Virus record (IMG/VR): IMGVR_UViG_3300027963_005227 | Coordinates: 1-64,000 of that record | Strand: one strand, 5' to 3' | DNA: 64,000 bases | Origin: a virus | Part shown: positions 16,885-25,478 of the stretch, in pieces | How the letters are laid out: each line of letters begins with the position of its first letter | How positions within the stretch are numbered: position 1 is the first letter of the stretch | Notes under the pieces: model-generated | Told to the model about the DNA's origin: nothing | The model's database searches: none | The model's input: the letters and a program-made list of their open reading frames with translations, nothing else | Translations under genes and position numbers: made by a program

Positions 16885-19660
16885 GGAAAAAAATATTTAC
16901 TGGCTCAATGCAGATTCTCGCAAATTTTTAAGCAGCGGTTATTTGATGGACGGCGAAACTGCTGAGCAGAGAATATCTGATGTTGCACAAACAGCAGAAA
17001 GTCTTTTATCTGTAAGCGAGGATTGTATTACTAAAGTTAATGATTACCTCAAATGCAAAAGTTTTGCTGAGAAGTTCGCAGACTATCTTGAGCGTGGATT
17101 TTATTCATTATCATCTCCTAATTGGTCAAACTTTGGCAGAAAAAGAGGTCTTCCAATTTCTTGTTTTGGAACTTATCTAGAAGATTCTATCGAGTCTATT
17201 ACTGGTCATAAACTTGCTGAAATCAGCATGATGACAAAATCTGGGGGAGGCACTAGCGCATTTTTTGGCAATGTTCGTCCTAGAGGATCTAAAATTTCAT
17301 CTGGTGGAGAATCAACAGGTTCAGTTCATTTTATGGAACTCTACGATAAGATGATGACTGTTGTCTCTCAGGGAAATACGAGAAGAGGAGCTTGTGCAAT
17401 ATATCTTCCAATTGATCATGGTGATATCGAAGAATTTTTAAAAATTAAATCAGAAGGAAATGATATTCAAGAACTCTCAATTGGAGTCTGCGTCACTAAT
17501 AAGTGGATGCAGGACATGATTGATGGCAATAAAGAAAATAGAAGAATCTGGGGTCTTGTGATTCAAAAGAGATTTGAAAGCGGATATCCATACATCTTTT
17601 TCTCTGATAACGCTAATGATCAAGCCCCTCAAGTTTATAAAGATAAAAATTTAAAAATCAGTCATTCAAATCTTTGCGTCACTGGAGATCAAAGGGTTAT
17701 TTCTAATTTTGGAATTTTAACGGCAAAAGAACTCTATGAAAATGGAGATGAGTTAATTCTTTTTGATAATGAAAAAGAAGTAAAAGCATCAAAAATGAAA
17801 TTAGTTGAGAAAGATGCTGATGTTTTTGAAATTAAACTTGAGAATGGAATGTCGCATAAAATTACATCCTATCATAAAGTTTCTACAAAAGATGGGGATA
17901 TAGCATGTCACGATTTAAAAATTGGAGATTCTGTTGCGGTTCAAACAAATAAGGGAATTTTTGGAAATAATGATATGACCAAAGAAGCATTTCTTCTTGG
18001 TTTATATCAAGCTGATGGAACTCAACATAAAGATTATATTATGATTGATATTTGGAGAAATGATTTTGATTTAATTGAAGAAGTTCAAAATGCTCATGAT
18101 TTCGTATCTGATAAATATAAAACTCAAATTTCTCTCTATAATAATAGAGTTTATCAAAACGCTAGTTTTTGCAACTGTGTTGTTGCTGAAGGGTCTCATG
18201 AGAAAAAAAGACTATCTAGTAAAGCACTTAAAAAAGCATTGAATTTTGAAAAAGGATACGTTCCAGAATGGATCTGGTCGTCCAATGAAGAAACGCTATG
18301 GCAATACATTAGAGGTCTTTACTATGCAGACGGAACTGTGTTTAAATCTAAATCATCTGGAGAACCACTTCAAATTTCACTAGCTTCAATTAACAAAGAA
18401 TTTCTAGAAGAAGTGCAAATTATTTTAGCAAATCTTGGAATGCAATCATCAATTCGCCTTTTAAGAGAAAGTTGTGAGTCGTTACTTCCTGATGGACATG
18501 GAGGAAACAAAATGTATAAAACTAAAACTGCTTGGAGATTAATTATTGGAAATAAAAATGATGCATTAGTTTTTAATAAAAATACTAAATTTCTTGATAG
18601 AAAAAATATTATTCTAGAGGATCGTGAATATAGAGATAATACTAAAAAATTCTATAAAGTTTCATCTATTTCTAATATTGGGCAAGAGGATGTCTATTGT
18701 TGCACAGTAGAATCAAAATCTCATCACTGGATCTGCAATGGAGTTGTTACTCACAACTGTAATGAAATAATGCTTGCTGATTCTCCAACAGAATCTTTTG
18801 TTTGTAATTTGTCATCTCTGAATCTGGATAAGTGGGAAGAGTGGAAAGATACTGATGCTGTTGAAACAATGGTATTTTTCTTGGATGCTGTCATGACAGA
18901 GTTTATTAATAAAACTGAAAACATGGCATTCATGAGTCATGCTCGCAACTTTGCAATCAATCAGAGAGCGCTTGGTATTGGAGTTCTTGGTTGGCATTCA
19001 CTACTTCAGTCTAAAATGATTCCTTTTGAATCAATGGATGCTAAAATTTTAAATAACCAAATTTGGAAAACAATCAGAAATCGCGCCGATGTGGCTACTG
19101 AGAAATTAGCTGAAATCTATGGAGAACCAGCATTACTTGAAGGATATGGTCGTCGTAATGTGACTACAATAGCTGTAGCTCCAACAGTAAGCTCAAGCTT
19201 TATTCTTGGTCAAGTCTCTCAGGGCATTGAACCTTTAAATGGCAATTACTTTGTTAAAGGATTAGCTAAGGGCGATTTCTCTTATCAAAATCCCTATTTA
19301 GAAAAATTGCTAATTGAAAAAAATCAAAACTCCGCAGAAGTTTGGAAATCTATTTTAATTCGAGGAGGATCTGTTGCTCATTTAGATTTCTTGTCTGAAA
19401 ATGAAAAAGCTACTTTTAAAACTTTTGGAGAAATCTCTCAGAAAGAAATTATCATTCAAGCCTCTCAACGTCAAAAATACATTGACCAAGGTCAAAGCTT
19501 AAACATCATGATTCCTCCTTCAGCATCTGCCAAAGAAGTTAATCAACTTATGATTTTTGCATGGGAACAAGGAATCAAAGGCTTGTATTATCAAAAGAGC
19601 GCTAATCCAGCGCAAGAACTAGCTCGCTCTATTCTCAATTGCGAATCATGCCAAGCATAA
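16883..19660 (+). CDS. nrdA: Ribonucleotide reductase large subunit with intein
   Basis: The 925-residue reading frame is an RNR alpha chain of about 564 residues interrupted by a 361-residue intein (residues 265-625). Extein motifs include PISCFGTYLEDS with the first redox Cys, MTKSGGGTS, a QGNTRRGACAIYLP segment, SNL-Cys-NEI with the radical Cys directly after the intein, SFVCNLSSLNL with the second redox Cys, and a C-terminal CESCQA tail that is reduced by thioredoxin or glutaredoxin. There is no N-terminal ATP-cone, so it lacks that allosteric on/off domain. Splicing must occur before the enzyme can work because the intein separates the radical Cys from its upstream chain. It pairs with nrdB. 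Confidence 0.93.
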   Translation: MEKNIYWLNADSRKFLSSGYLMDGETAEQRISDVAQTAESLLSVSEDCITKVNDYLKCKSFAEKFADYLERGFYSLSSPNWSNFGRKRGLPISCFGTYLEDSIESITGHKLAEISMMTKSGGGTSAFFGNVRPRGSKISSGGESTGSVHFMELYDKMMTVVSQGNTRRGACAIYLPIDHGDIEEFLKIKSEGNDIQELSIGVCVTNKWMQDMIDGNKENRRIWGLVIQKRFESGYPYIFFSDNANDQAPQVYKDKNLKISHSNLCVTGDQRVISNFGILTAKELYENGDELILFDNEKEVKASKMKLVEKDADVFEIKLENGMSHKITSYHKVSTKDGDIACHDLKIGDSVAVQTNKGIFGNNDMTKEAFLLGLYQADGTQHKDYIMIDIWRNDFDLIEEVQNAHDFVSDKYKTQISLYNNRVYQNASFCNCVVAEGSHEKKRLSSKALKKALNFEKGYVPEWIWSSNEETLWQYIRGLYYADGTVFKSKSSGEPLQISLASINKEFLEEVQIILANLGMQSSIRLLRESCESLLPDGHGGNKMYKTKTAWRLIIGNKNDALVFNKNTKFLDRKNIILEDREYRDNTKKFYKVSSISNIGQEDVYCCTVESKSHHWICNGVVTHNCNEIMLADSPTESFVCNLSSLNLDKWEEWKDTDAVETMVFFLDAVMTEFINKTENMAFMSHARNFAINQRALGIGVLGWHSLLQSKMIPFESMDAKILNNQIWKTIRNRADVATEKLAEIYGEPALLEGYGRRNVTTIAVAPTVSSSFILGQVSQGIEPLNGNYFVKGLAKGDFSYQNPYLEKLLIEKNQNSAEVWKSILIRGGSVAHLDFLSENEKATFKTFGEISQKEIIIQASQRQKYIDQGQSLNIMIPPSASAKEVNQLMIFAWEQGIKGLYYQKSANPAQELARSILNCESCQA
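17675..18757 (+). mobile_element. NrdA intein with LAGLIDADG endonuclease
   Basis: The intein starts with Cys (residue 265 of the precursor, CVTGDQ) and ends with VVTHN before a Cys +1 residue (residue 626). Block A is visible as VTGDQRVISNFG, block B as the SHKITSYHKV region, block F as VYCCTVESKSHHW, and block G as NGVVTHN-C. Two LAGLIDADG-type helices, AFLLGLYQADG and YIRGLYYADG, show that the homing endonuclease is probably still functional. The +1 Cys is the catalytic radical Cys of the reductase. It is a class 1 intein by its N-terminal Cys. Confidence 0.93.
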
Positions 19661-19698
19661 TTCCAGTCAAATTATTAAAAAAAAGTGTATTATTATTT

Positions 19699-20661
19699 AT
19701 GGAAATAGATTTTTCAGATAGAATTAAACAACTCTTCGACTCTTCAGAATCAGCAAAAAGATCTGGACCAAAAAGTGCCGCACAAACTCCATCTGCTCCA
19801 AGTGATCGCAAAAAAGGATCGTCTAAAAATCCTAAAGGATCAGCTGGAGAAGATGGTGGGAAAATTGAATTTGCTGAAAAAATCATAAATTCTTTGCAGG
19901 AAAAAGTAAGATCTCATAATGAAAATCATAGTAAGAAAGTCTCTCTATCTCAACTAAAGAAAATCTATAGAAGAGGTCTTGGAGCGTTTTCTTTATCTCA
20001 TCGTCCAGGTCAAACTAGAAGTAGTTGGGCTATGGCTAGAGTGAATATGTTTTTAAAAATGCTTCGTGGTGAAAAAGTTAAAGACTCTTACAGAAGTGCT
20101 GATCAAGACGTTGCATCTGGAACAGAACTATATCATGAAGAAAAGCCAGAAGACTGTTTTTGGAAGTTTGATTCTATTGATTTTGATCTTGCCCGAATTG
20201 ATTTAATCAAAGCTGGAGTCGATTTATTTAATGAAGGAAATATTGATTTATCAGATATTGATTACTCTGAAGCTGAAAAGAAAACCTTAAATAAACCATT
20301 TAGACTTCCAACTGGATCTAATAAAAAATTTGGAGTTTATGTTAAAAATGATAAAGGAAATGTTGTAATTGTAAAGTTTGGCGATCCAAATATGGAAATT
20401 AAACGCGACGATCCAGCTAGACGTAAGAGTTACAGAGCGAGGCATCAGTGCGATACTAACATTGGTCCAAAATGGAAAGCTAATTACTGGAGTTGCAAAT
20501 TTTGGAGTAGCAAGCCAGTATCCTCTTTAGCATCTGAGAATTATGATGATATTGATGAAGATGAAGAGGAATGGTTAGATGATGGTTTTATAGATCAAGA
20601 AGAGTTATTTGTTCACCTTCCAGAGCTTAGAGATATTCAAGAAAGCCTTGAAGATTTTTGA
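19699..20661 (+). CDS. Conserved phage protein of unknown function with two modules
   Basis: The start at ATG 19699 (MEIDFSDRIKQ) is preferred over the upstream in-frame ATG at 19639, because it follows a GTGTATTAT box (19685-19693) by five bases. The first 50 residues are low-complexity, Ser/Lys/Gly-rich. Then comes a module around residues 70-130 with RRGLGAFSLSHRPGQTRSSW-type sequence, and another at about 215-285 with KFGVYVK, KFGDPNM and RKSYRARHQC ending in a YWSCKFW segment. Both modules look like ones I associate with conserved, functionally unnamed proteins of large tailed phages, some linked to head genes. The C-terminus is highly acidic. I cannot assign a function. Confidence 0.6.
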   Translation: MEIDFSDRIKQLFDSSESAKRSGPKSAAQTPSAPSDRKKGSSKNPKGSAGEDGGKIEFAEKIINSLQEKVRSHNENHSKKVSLSQLKKIYRRGLGAFSLSHRPGQTRSSWAMARVNMFLKMLRGEKVKDSYRSADQDVASGTELYHEEKPEDCFWKFDSIDFDLARIDLIKAGVDLFNEGNIDLSDIDYSEAEKKTLNKPFRLPTGSNKKFGVYVKNDKGNVVIVKFGDPNMEIKRDDPARRKSYRARHQCDTNIGPKWKANYWSCKFWSSKPVSSLASENYDDIDEDEEEWLDDGFIDQEELFVHLPELRDIQESLEDF

Positions 20662-20675
20662 TTTAAAAATTTGTG

Positions 20676-20703
20676 TTGAAGAAGTTGATTTGCAAGTTAA
20701 AAT
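20676..20703 (+). promoter_or_regulatory. Promoter at the head of the glycan island, leaderless geometry
   Basis: TTGAAG (20676-20681), a 16-base spacer and TAAAAT (20698-20703) are followed after five bases by the GTG start at 20709. Confidence 0.6.
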
Positions 20704-20708
20704 AGGTT

Positions 20709-21452
20709 GTGTCAGTTATTTTTACTTCTTACTTCTCTCTCAAGAAGCATCCTAATGATCCTAATGATCGTTGGGTGATTGGTCGTCAAGCAGATGGCCG
20801 TGTCGCACAAAATGATTTTAAATATATTGAGTCTTGGTATAACTCAGTTAATGAGCTTTGTCTTGAGGGTCGTATTTTTTACGATAATTTATCTGATGAA
20901 TTTTTAGAAAGATATACTACTAATAAAATTAAATTTATTAAAGTATTCCCATCAGATTACTCTAATAATGATTGGAGATTTTTTTGCTATCGAAATTTTT
21001 TAGAAGAAAATAAATTTGATAATATTTTTCTTACTGATGGATCCGATGTCATAGTTGTTCAAGATCCATCTAAAATAATTTCTTCATTTCCTAGCACAGA
21101 TTTATTTGTATGTAAAGACAGCATGTCTCTTAGTGAGTTTAATTATTTAGAATTGCATAAGCAAGCTAGATGGGATGATTATGTTTTATTTGCTATAATG
21201 GCAAGCAGATGGGACTTAATCAATATGGGTGTAATTGGCGGGAATTACGATAACATAATGTCATTTTTAAATAAATTTTGTGAAACAAGAGTAAAATTAG
21301 GAGCACCAGAGTTTAATTCTGATATGTGGACTGGACAATATGTATTTAGACATCTTTTATCTGAAAAATCTCTATTAATAGGGGATCCATTTACTAGTAA
21401 TTTTAAAAAATATGAAAATGATAGAAAGGATGTATATTTTATACATAAATGA
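20709..21452 (+). CDS. Putative GT-A type glycosyltransferase
   Basis: This 247-residue protein starts with GTG, chosen because the promoter lies immediately upstream. It has a FDNIFLTDGSDVIV segment near residue 105, which resembles the strand carrying the metal-binding acidic motif of GT-A nucleotide-sugar transferases. It then has a W-D-L-I-N-M-G-V-I-G-G patch near 165 and an aromatic-rich C-terminus ending in VYFIHK, both usual in small phage and capsule transferases. It overlaps the GT11 gene by four bases (ATGA). The donor and acceptor cannot be told. It opens the glycan island. Confidence 0.6.
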   Translation: MSVIFTSYFSLKKHPNDPNDRWVIGRQADGRVAQNDFKYIESWYNSVNELCLEGRIFYDNLSDEFLERYTTNKIKFIKVFPSDYSNNDWRFFCYRNFLEENKFDNIFLTDGSDVIVVQDPSKIISSFPSTDLFVCKDSMSLSEFNYLELHKQARWDDYVLFAIMASRWDLINMGVIGGNYDNIMSFLNKFCETRVKLGAPEFNSDMWTGQYVFRHLLSEKSLLIGDPFTSNFKKYENDRKDVYFIHK

Positions 21453-22261
21453 AAAAACATATTTATCCATATATTATTGGTGGTCTCGGTAATATTTTAT
21501 TTCAAATTGCTTGTATTTATGCATATGCATTAAAAAATAATTTAGATCCATTTTTATCTGAATCTTTATATATACAGACTAATCATCCTCATTTAAATAC
21601 ATATAAATGTAATTTTTTATCTAAATTAAATTTTAAAGATTCAAATAAAGATTTTAAAATTTTAAAAGAAAAAACTTATAGGTATATCGATATTCCATCA
21701 TATAATGATGATTTAATTTTTAGAGGATGTTTTCATAGCGAAAAATATTTTTTAAATTTTAAAAATGAAATTCTATCTTTATTTTCTTATGAAGATATAG
21801 AATTAAATAAAAAATATCAAGATATATTAAATTTAAATAACACATGCTCACTTCATGTCAGGAGAGGTGATTACTTAACGCTTCCTCAAAACTATCCAAT
21901 CCATGATGCTTGTTATTATAAAGAAGCTATTAAACATTTTAATAATGATACAATATTTATTGTATTTTCTAATGATATAGAATGGTGTAAAAATAATTTA
22001 AATAAATTATCATTAAATAAATTTATTTTCATAGATAATAATAAAGATTATGAAGATTTATACTTAATGAGTAAATGTAAAAATAATATAATTACAAATT
22101 CTACATTTAGTTGGTGGGGGGCTTATTTAAATCAAAATCAAAATAAAAAAATAATTGCACCTAAAATTTGGTTTAAAGATAATTATTTAAATGAAATATG
22201 TTTAAATAATACAAATGGATTTTTAGAAGACTTAATACCCGAATCATGGATAACAATATAA
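21449..22261 (+). CDS. Alpha-1,2-fucosyltransferase, family GT11
   Basis: The 270-residue protein carries the GT11 motifs in order: GGLGNILFQIA at residues 11-21, the GDP-fucose-binding HVRRGDY at 137-143, an FSND segment near 174, and ITNSTFSWWGAYL at 216-228. It would transfer L-fucose from GDP-fucose in alpha-1,2 linkage, usually to a terminal galactose, making an H-type structure. The same window encodes gmd and fcl for the donor. It overlaps the GT6 gene by 16 bases. It is strongly AT-rich and Asn/Lys/Ile-rich relative to the replication genes, consistent with acquisition along with its neighbours. There is no signal peptide, so it acts in the cytoplasm. Confidence 0.9.
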   Translation: MKKHIYPYIIGGLGNILFQIACIYAYALKNNLDPFLSESLYIQTNHPHLNTYKCNFLSKLNFKDSNKDFKILKEKTYRYIDIPSYNDDLIFRGCFHSEKYFLNFKNEILSLFSYEDIELNKKYQDILNLNNTCSLHVRRGDYLTLPQNYPIHDACYYKEAIKHFNNDTIFIVFSNDIEWCKNNLNKLSLNKFIFIDNNKDYEDLYLMSKCKNNIITNSTFSWWGAYLNQNQNKKIIAPKIWFKDNYLNEICLNNTNGFLEDLIPESWITI

Positions 22262-22962
22262 AAATTGCAATATTAACAATAGCTACAAATAATTATAAAG
22301 ATTTTTTAAATCCATTAATTGAATCTATTCAAGATAAATTTTTACCATTAAATACAAAAGATATTTTTGTATTTGCTGATAAAGATACAGTGTCTGATAA
22401 ATATTCAAATGTAATATTTAATCAAATACAACACGAACCTTGGCCGTTCATCACGTTAAAAAGATTTCATTATTTTGAAAAAGTATTGAAAGATTTAACT
22501 GATTATGATATGGTTATATATTTTGATTGTGATTTAGAAGTTATTCAAAATATTAATGAATTTCCTGTATGCAGTTTATTCGGAGTAATGCATCCAGGAA
22601 TTTATGCATATGGTAAAATGTGGGACATTGAGACAAATCCACAATCAACTGCATATATTTCTCTAGAAAATGAAGGTATTTATCATCAGGGATGTTTTTG
22701 GGGTGGATCATCTAATGAAATATGTAAAATGATTTCTGAATTAAAAAATAATACACAAATAGATTTAGCTAATAATATTATAGCAAAATGGCATGATGAA
22801 TCTCATTTAAATTCTTACTTATTTAAAAATAAAAATAAATTAATTACGATTTCATCATCATATTGTTATCCAGAAAATTGGGAACTTCCTATTGAAAAAA
22901 TAATTATACATAAAGAAAAAAATATCAATCAATATCCAAAATTTCCAGGAATAAATAAATAG
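22246..22962 (+). CDS. GT6 family glycosyltransferase (ABO blood-group type)
   Basis: The 238-residue protein has the diagnostic GT6 segments in order: the metal-binding DxD as FDCD (residues 93-96), LFGVMHPGIYAY (111-122), an NPQSTAYI stretch, YHQGCFWGGSS (146-156) and KWHDESHLNSYL (181-192). The corresponding human ABO transferase segments are closely parallel. Donor choice in ABO is set by residues 266 and 268, where A has Leu/Gly and B has Met/Ala; here the aligned residues are Gln and Cys, so donor specificity is open. It keeps DxD, unlike bacterial GT6 enzymes described with NxN. GT6 enzymes of this type act on alpha-1,2-fucosylated acceptors, which the GT11 upstream could make. Confidence 0.88.
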   Translation: MDNNIKIAILTIATNNYKDFLNPLIESIQDKFLPLNTKDIFVFADKDTVSDKYSNVIFNQIQHEPWPFITLKRFHYFEKVLKDLTDYDMVIYFDCDLEVIQNINEFPVCSLFGVMHPGIYAYGKMWDIETNPQSTAYISLENEGIYHQGCFWGGSSNEICKMISELKNNTQIDLANNIIAKWHDESHLNSYLFKNKNKLITISSSYCYPENWELPIEKIIIHKEKNINQYPKFPGINK

Positions 22963-22998
22963 AATTAATAGAAAATAAATATATTATCAGTTAATATT

Positions 22999-24246
22999 AT
23001 GAAAAAAACAAACTGTAGAATATCAAATGACGAACTAGTTGAGCTTTTTACATTAGGAAATTTATGCGTTTCCGATTTTCTTGATAACAATAATCAAGAA
23101 GCGGAAAAATTTGAACTAAAACTCATGATGTCAAAAAAATCTGGACTAGTACAACTTGAATCTGGAGTTGATCCAGATAAGATGTACGGTAGATACTGGT
23201 ATAGATCTGGAACAAACGATACAATGAGAAAGCAACTTAAAAATATAGTTGACTCTTGCATCTATATAAAGAAAAATTATGAAAATAGTTTATGGCTAGA
23301 TATTGCTTGTAATGATGGCACATTATTAAGTTTTATTCCAGATAACTTTAGCAAATTAGGGATTGATCCAGTTGAAGATTCATATGTTAAAGAAAGCTCT
23401 AAATTTGCAAATCAAATTATTCAAGATTATTTTTCTTTAGAAGCTTATAATAAAAGTATTTTTAAAAATAGAAAATGTGATATAATTACTTGTATTGCAA
23501 TGTTTTATGATTTAGAAGATCCAATTTCATTCTTAAATGATATTAATAGCGTTTTAGCAGATGATGGATTATTTGTAGTGCAAATGAGTTATACGCCATT
23601 AATGGTCGAGCAATTAGCTTTTGATAATATTTGTCATGAACATCTAATGTATTATAATCTACACTCTATCAAATATTTACTTGAGAATAATGGATTTAAA
23701 ATAGTTGACTGTGAACTAAATGATGTTAATGGTGGATCTTTCCGAGTTTATATACAAAAATCAAATGCGGACACAAGCTCATTTGCAACTGCTCCATATA
23801 GAGATGTAGCAAAATTTAGAGTTGAATCGCTACTAAAATATGAACAAGATTTAGGTGTAATGTCAATTGATTACTATAAAAAGTTTTTTATTAAAATTGA
23901 AGATCTAAAAGAAAAAACCGTAAACTTTATTAAAGAGGAAAAAGCAAAAGGTAAATCTATTTGGATATATGGAGCATCAACAAAAGGAAATACTCTTTTA
24001 CAATATTTTGGGCTTGATAATTCATTAATAGATGGAGCGGCAGAAAGAAGTCTTTATAAATTTGGACTTAGAACTATTGCTACAGATATTCCAATTTATT
24101 CAGAACAAGAGATGAGAGATAAAAAGCCAGATTATTTATTAGTATTACCATGGCATTTTATAGATGAATTTAAAGCAAGAGAAAGTGAATTTCTAAAAAA
24201 TGGTGGTAAATTTATAGTTCCTTGTCCAAAATTTGAAATAATTTAA
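22999..24246 (+). CDS. Sugar C-methyltransferase-like protein (Methyltransf_13/14 type)
   Basis: The 415-residue protein has the three-part layout of nucleotide-sugar C-methyltransferases. There is an N-terminal region normally holding a zinc-binding cluster but here with a single Cys near the start. The central SAM-binding domain has LDIACNDGTLLSF near 98-110, followed by the family-typical ICHEHLMYYNLHS near 212-224. The C-terminal half has IWIYGASTKGNTLLQYFGL near 318-336 and a KPDYLLVLPWHF end. Enzymes of this group methylate keto-deoxysugar nucleotides. It may modify a deoxysugar of the phage-made glycan. The loss of the zinc ligands is notable but does not affect the SAM site. Confidence 0.8.
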   Translation: MKKTNCRISNDELVELFTLGNLCVSDFLDNNNQEAEKFELKLMMSKKSGLVQLESGVDPDKMYGRYWYRSGTNDTMRKQLKNIVDSCIYIKKNYENSLWLDIACNDGTLLSFIPDNFSKLGIDPVEDSYVKESSKFANQIIQDYFSLEAYNKSIFKNRKCDIITCIAMFYDLEDPISFLNDINSVLADDGLFVVQMSYTPLMVEQLAFDNICHEHLMYYNLHSIKYLLENNGFKIVDCELNDVNGGSFRVYIQKSNADTSSFATAPYRDVAKFRVESLLKYEQDLGVMSIDYYKKFFIKIEDLKEKTVNFIKEEKAKGKSIWIYGASTKGNTLLQYFGLDNSLIDGAAERSLYKFGLRTIATDIPIYSEQEMRDKKPDYLLVLPWHFIDEFKARESEFLKNGGKFIVPCPKFEII

Positions 24247-24248
24247 TT

Positions 24249-24872
24249 ATGAAAACTTTTTACGCAGAAGATAACACTGATCAAATAGCAAGAGACAAAT
24301 ATTTCCCAGATTATTCTTACAAAGGCACTATTGTAGAAATTGGAGCAGCTACTCCTGTTTTTTTGTCTATGACAAAGCATTTTAAAGATAATGGATGGAG
24401 AGCAGTTCACGTAGAACCAAATCCTCGTTTTATACAAAATCATTTAGATGCTCAAAATGAAATATATCCTTATGCTTGTGGAAAAAATGACAAAGATAAT
24501 GTTGATTTTACTATAGTATGCGTGAATAATGGAGAAGTTACAGATCACTCATTTTCTTCTTTTGAAATAAAAGAAGCGTATAGAAACTCAAACCCAGAGT
24601 GGGTTGATTCTTTACCAAAATCAAAAATAAAAGTAAATTCTAGAAAGCTAGATTCTATTATTGAAGAGGCAAAAATTGATAGTATAGATATACTTTCTGT
24701 AGATACAGAGGGATGGGAGTTAGAGGTAATGGAGGGATTATCTAAAATCGAACCAACCTTGATCATTTTAGAAAATCTTTTTAATTTAAAATCGTATGCG
24801 GACTATATGGAAATGCGAAATTATAAACTAGACCATATTCAAGGTATCAATCATTTTTATATTAAAAAATAA
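24249..24872 (+). CDS. FkbM-family methyltransferase
   Basis: The 207-residue protein shows the FkbM plan: an IVEIGAATPVFLSMTKHF SAM-binding start, a VHVEPNPRFI strand with the acidic residue that binds the ribose, a KIKVNSRKLDSII segment, and IDILSVDTEGWELEVMEG, the highly typical SxDxEGxE motif. FkbM enzymes O-methylate sugars or small molecules. It is the first of three FkbM-like enzymes in this island and lies two bases after the C-methyltransferase stop. It overlaps the next gene by one base (TAATG). Confidence 0.82.
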   Translation: MKTFYAEDNTDQIARDKYFPDYSYKGTIVEIGAATPVFLSMTKHFKDNGWRAVHVEPNPRFIQNHLDAQNEIYPYACGKNDKDNVDFTIVCVNNGEVTDHSFSSFEIKEAYRNSNPEWVDSLPKSKIKVNSRKLDSIIEEAKIDSIDILSVDTEGWELEVMEGLSKIEPTLIILENLFNLKSYADYMEMRNYKLDHIQGINHFYIKK

Positions 24873-25474
24873 TGTTTTACTCAGATGCATCTCAAGATCA
24901 ATTTGTTGCCAATATGTTTGGTTTTAAACAAAATGGATTTTATTTAGATATTGGAAGCTGTGGCGCTTATGGCGCTAATAATTCAGCATATTTTGAGACT
25001 TTAAATTGGAAAGGAATATGTGTAGAAATCAATGAACATTGGAATTCGTCATATAATAGCAGATCATGTTTTTATGTAAATAAAAATGCTTTAGAATTAG
25101 ACTATCTTAAATTACTTCAAGAAACATCTGCACCTCAGTCTATTGATTATTTATCAATGGATATAGATACCTTAAGTTTAGAGTGTTTATCAAAACTCCC
25201 CCATGATGAATATAGATTTAAAATAATAACTATAGAGCATGATCATTATTTATATGGAGATGAATATAGAGAAAAACAAAGAGATTTTTTAACAAAATTA
25301 AATTATAAATTAATTTGCTCTGATGTTTTAGTGCCGCCCAATCTTATTCAAAGGGAAAACTGCTCTTTTGAAGATTGGTGGATCGATGAACAGCATTTTG
25401 ATAATGCATTAATTGAAAAAATTAATTCATTTAATTTATATCCTCATGGAATAATTCAAAAATTTATTAAATAA
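24872..25474 (+). CDS. FkbM-like methyltransferase
   Basis: The 200-residue protein begins with an SDASQDQFVANMFGFKQNG stretch followed by FYLDIGSCGAYGANNS, typical of FkbM-like enzymes acting in glycan clusters, then GICVEINEHW and IDYLSMDIDTLSLECL, where the SxDxD/E motif replaces SxDxEG. A late Trp-Trp segment closes the fold. Its ATG shares a base with the previous stop. It may be an O-methyltransferase. The altered motif leaves activity uncertain. Confidence 0.72.
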   Translation: MFYSDASQDQFVANMFGFKQNGFYLDIGSCGAYGANNSAYFETLNWKGICVEINEHWNSSYNSRSCFYVNKNALELDYLKLLQETSAPQSIDYLSMDIDTLSLECLSKLPHDEYRFKIITIEHDHYLYGDEYREKQRDFLTKLNYKLICSDVLVPPNLIQRENCSFEDWWIDEQHFDNALIEKINSFNLYPHGIIQKFIK

Positions 25475-25478
25475 TAAA

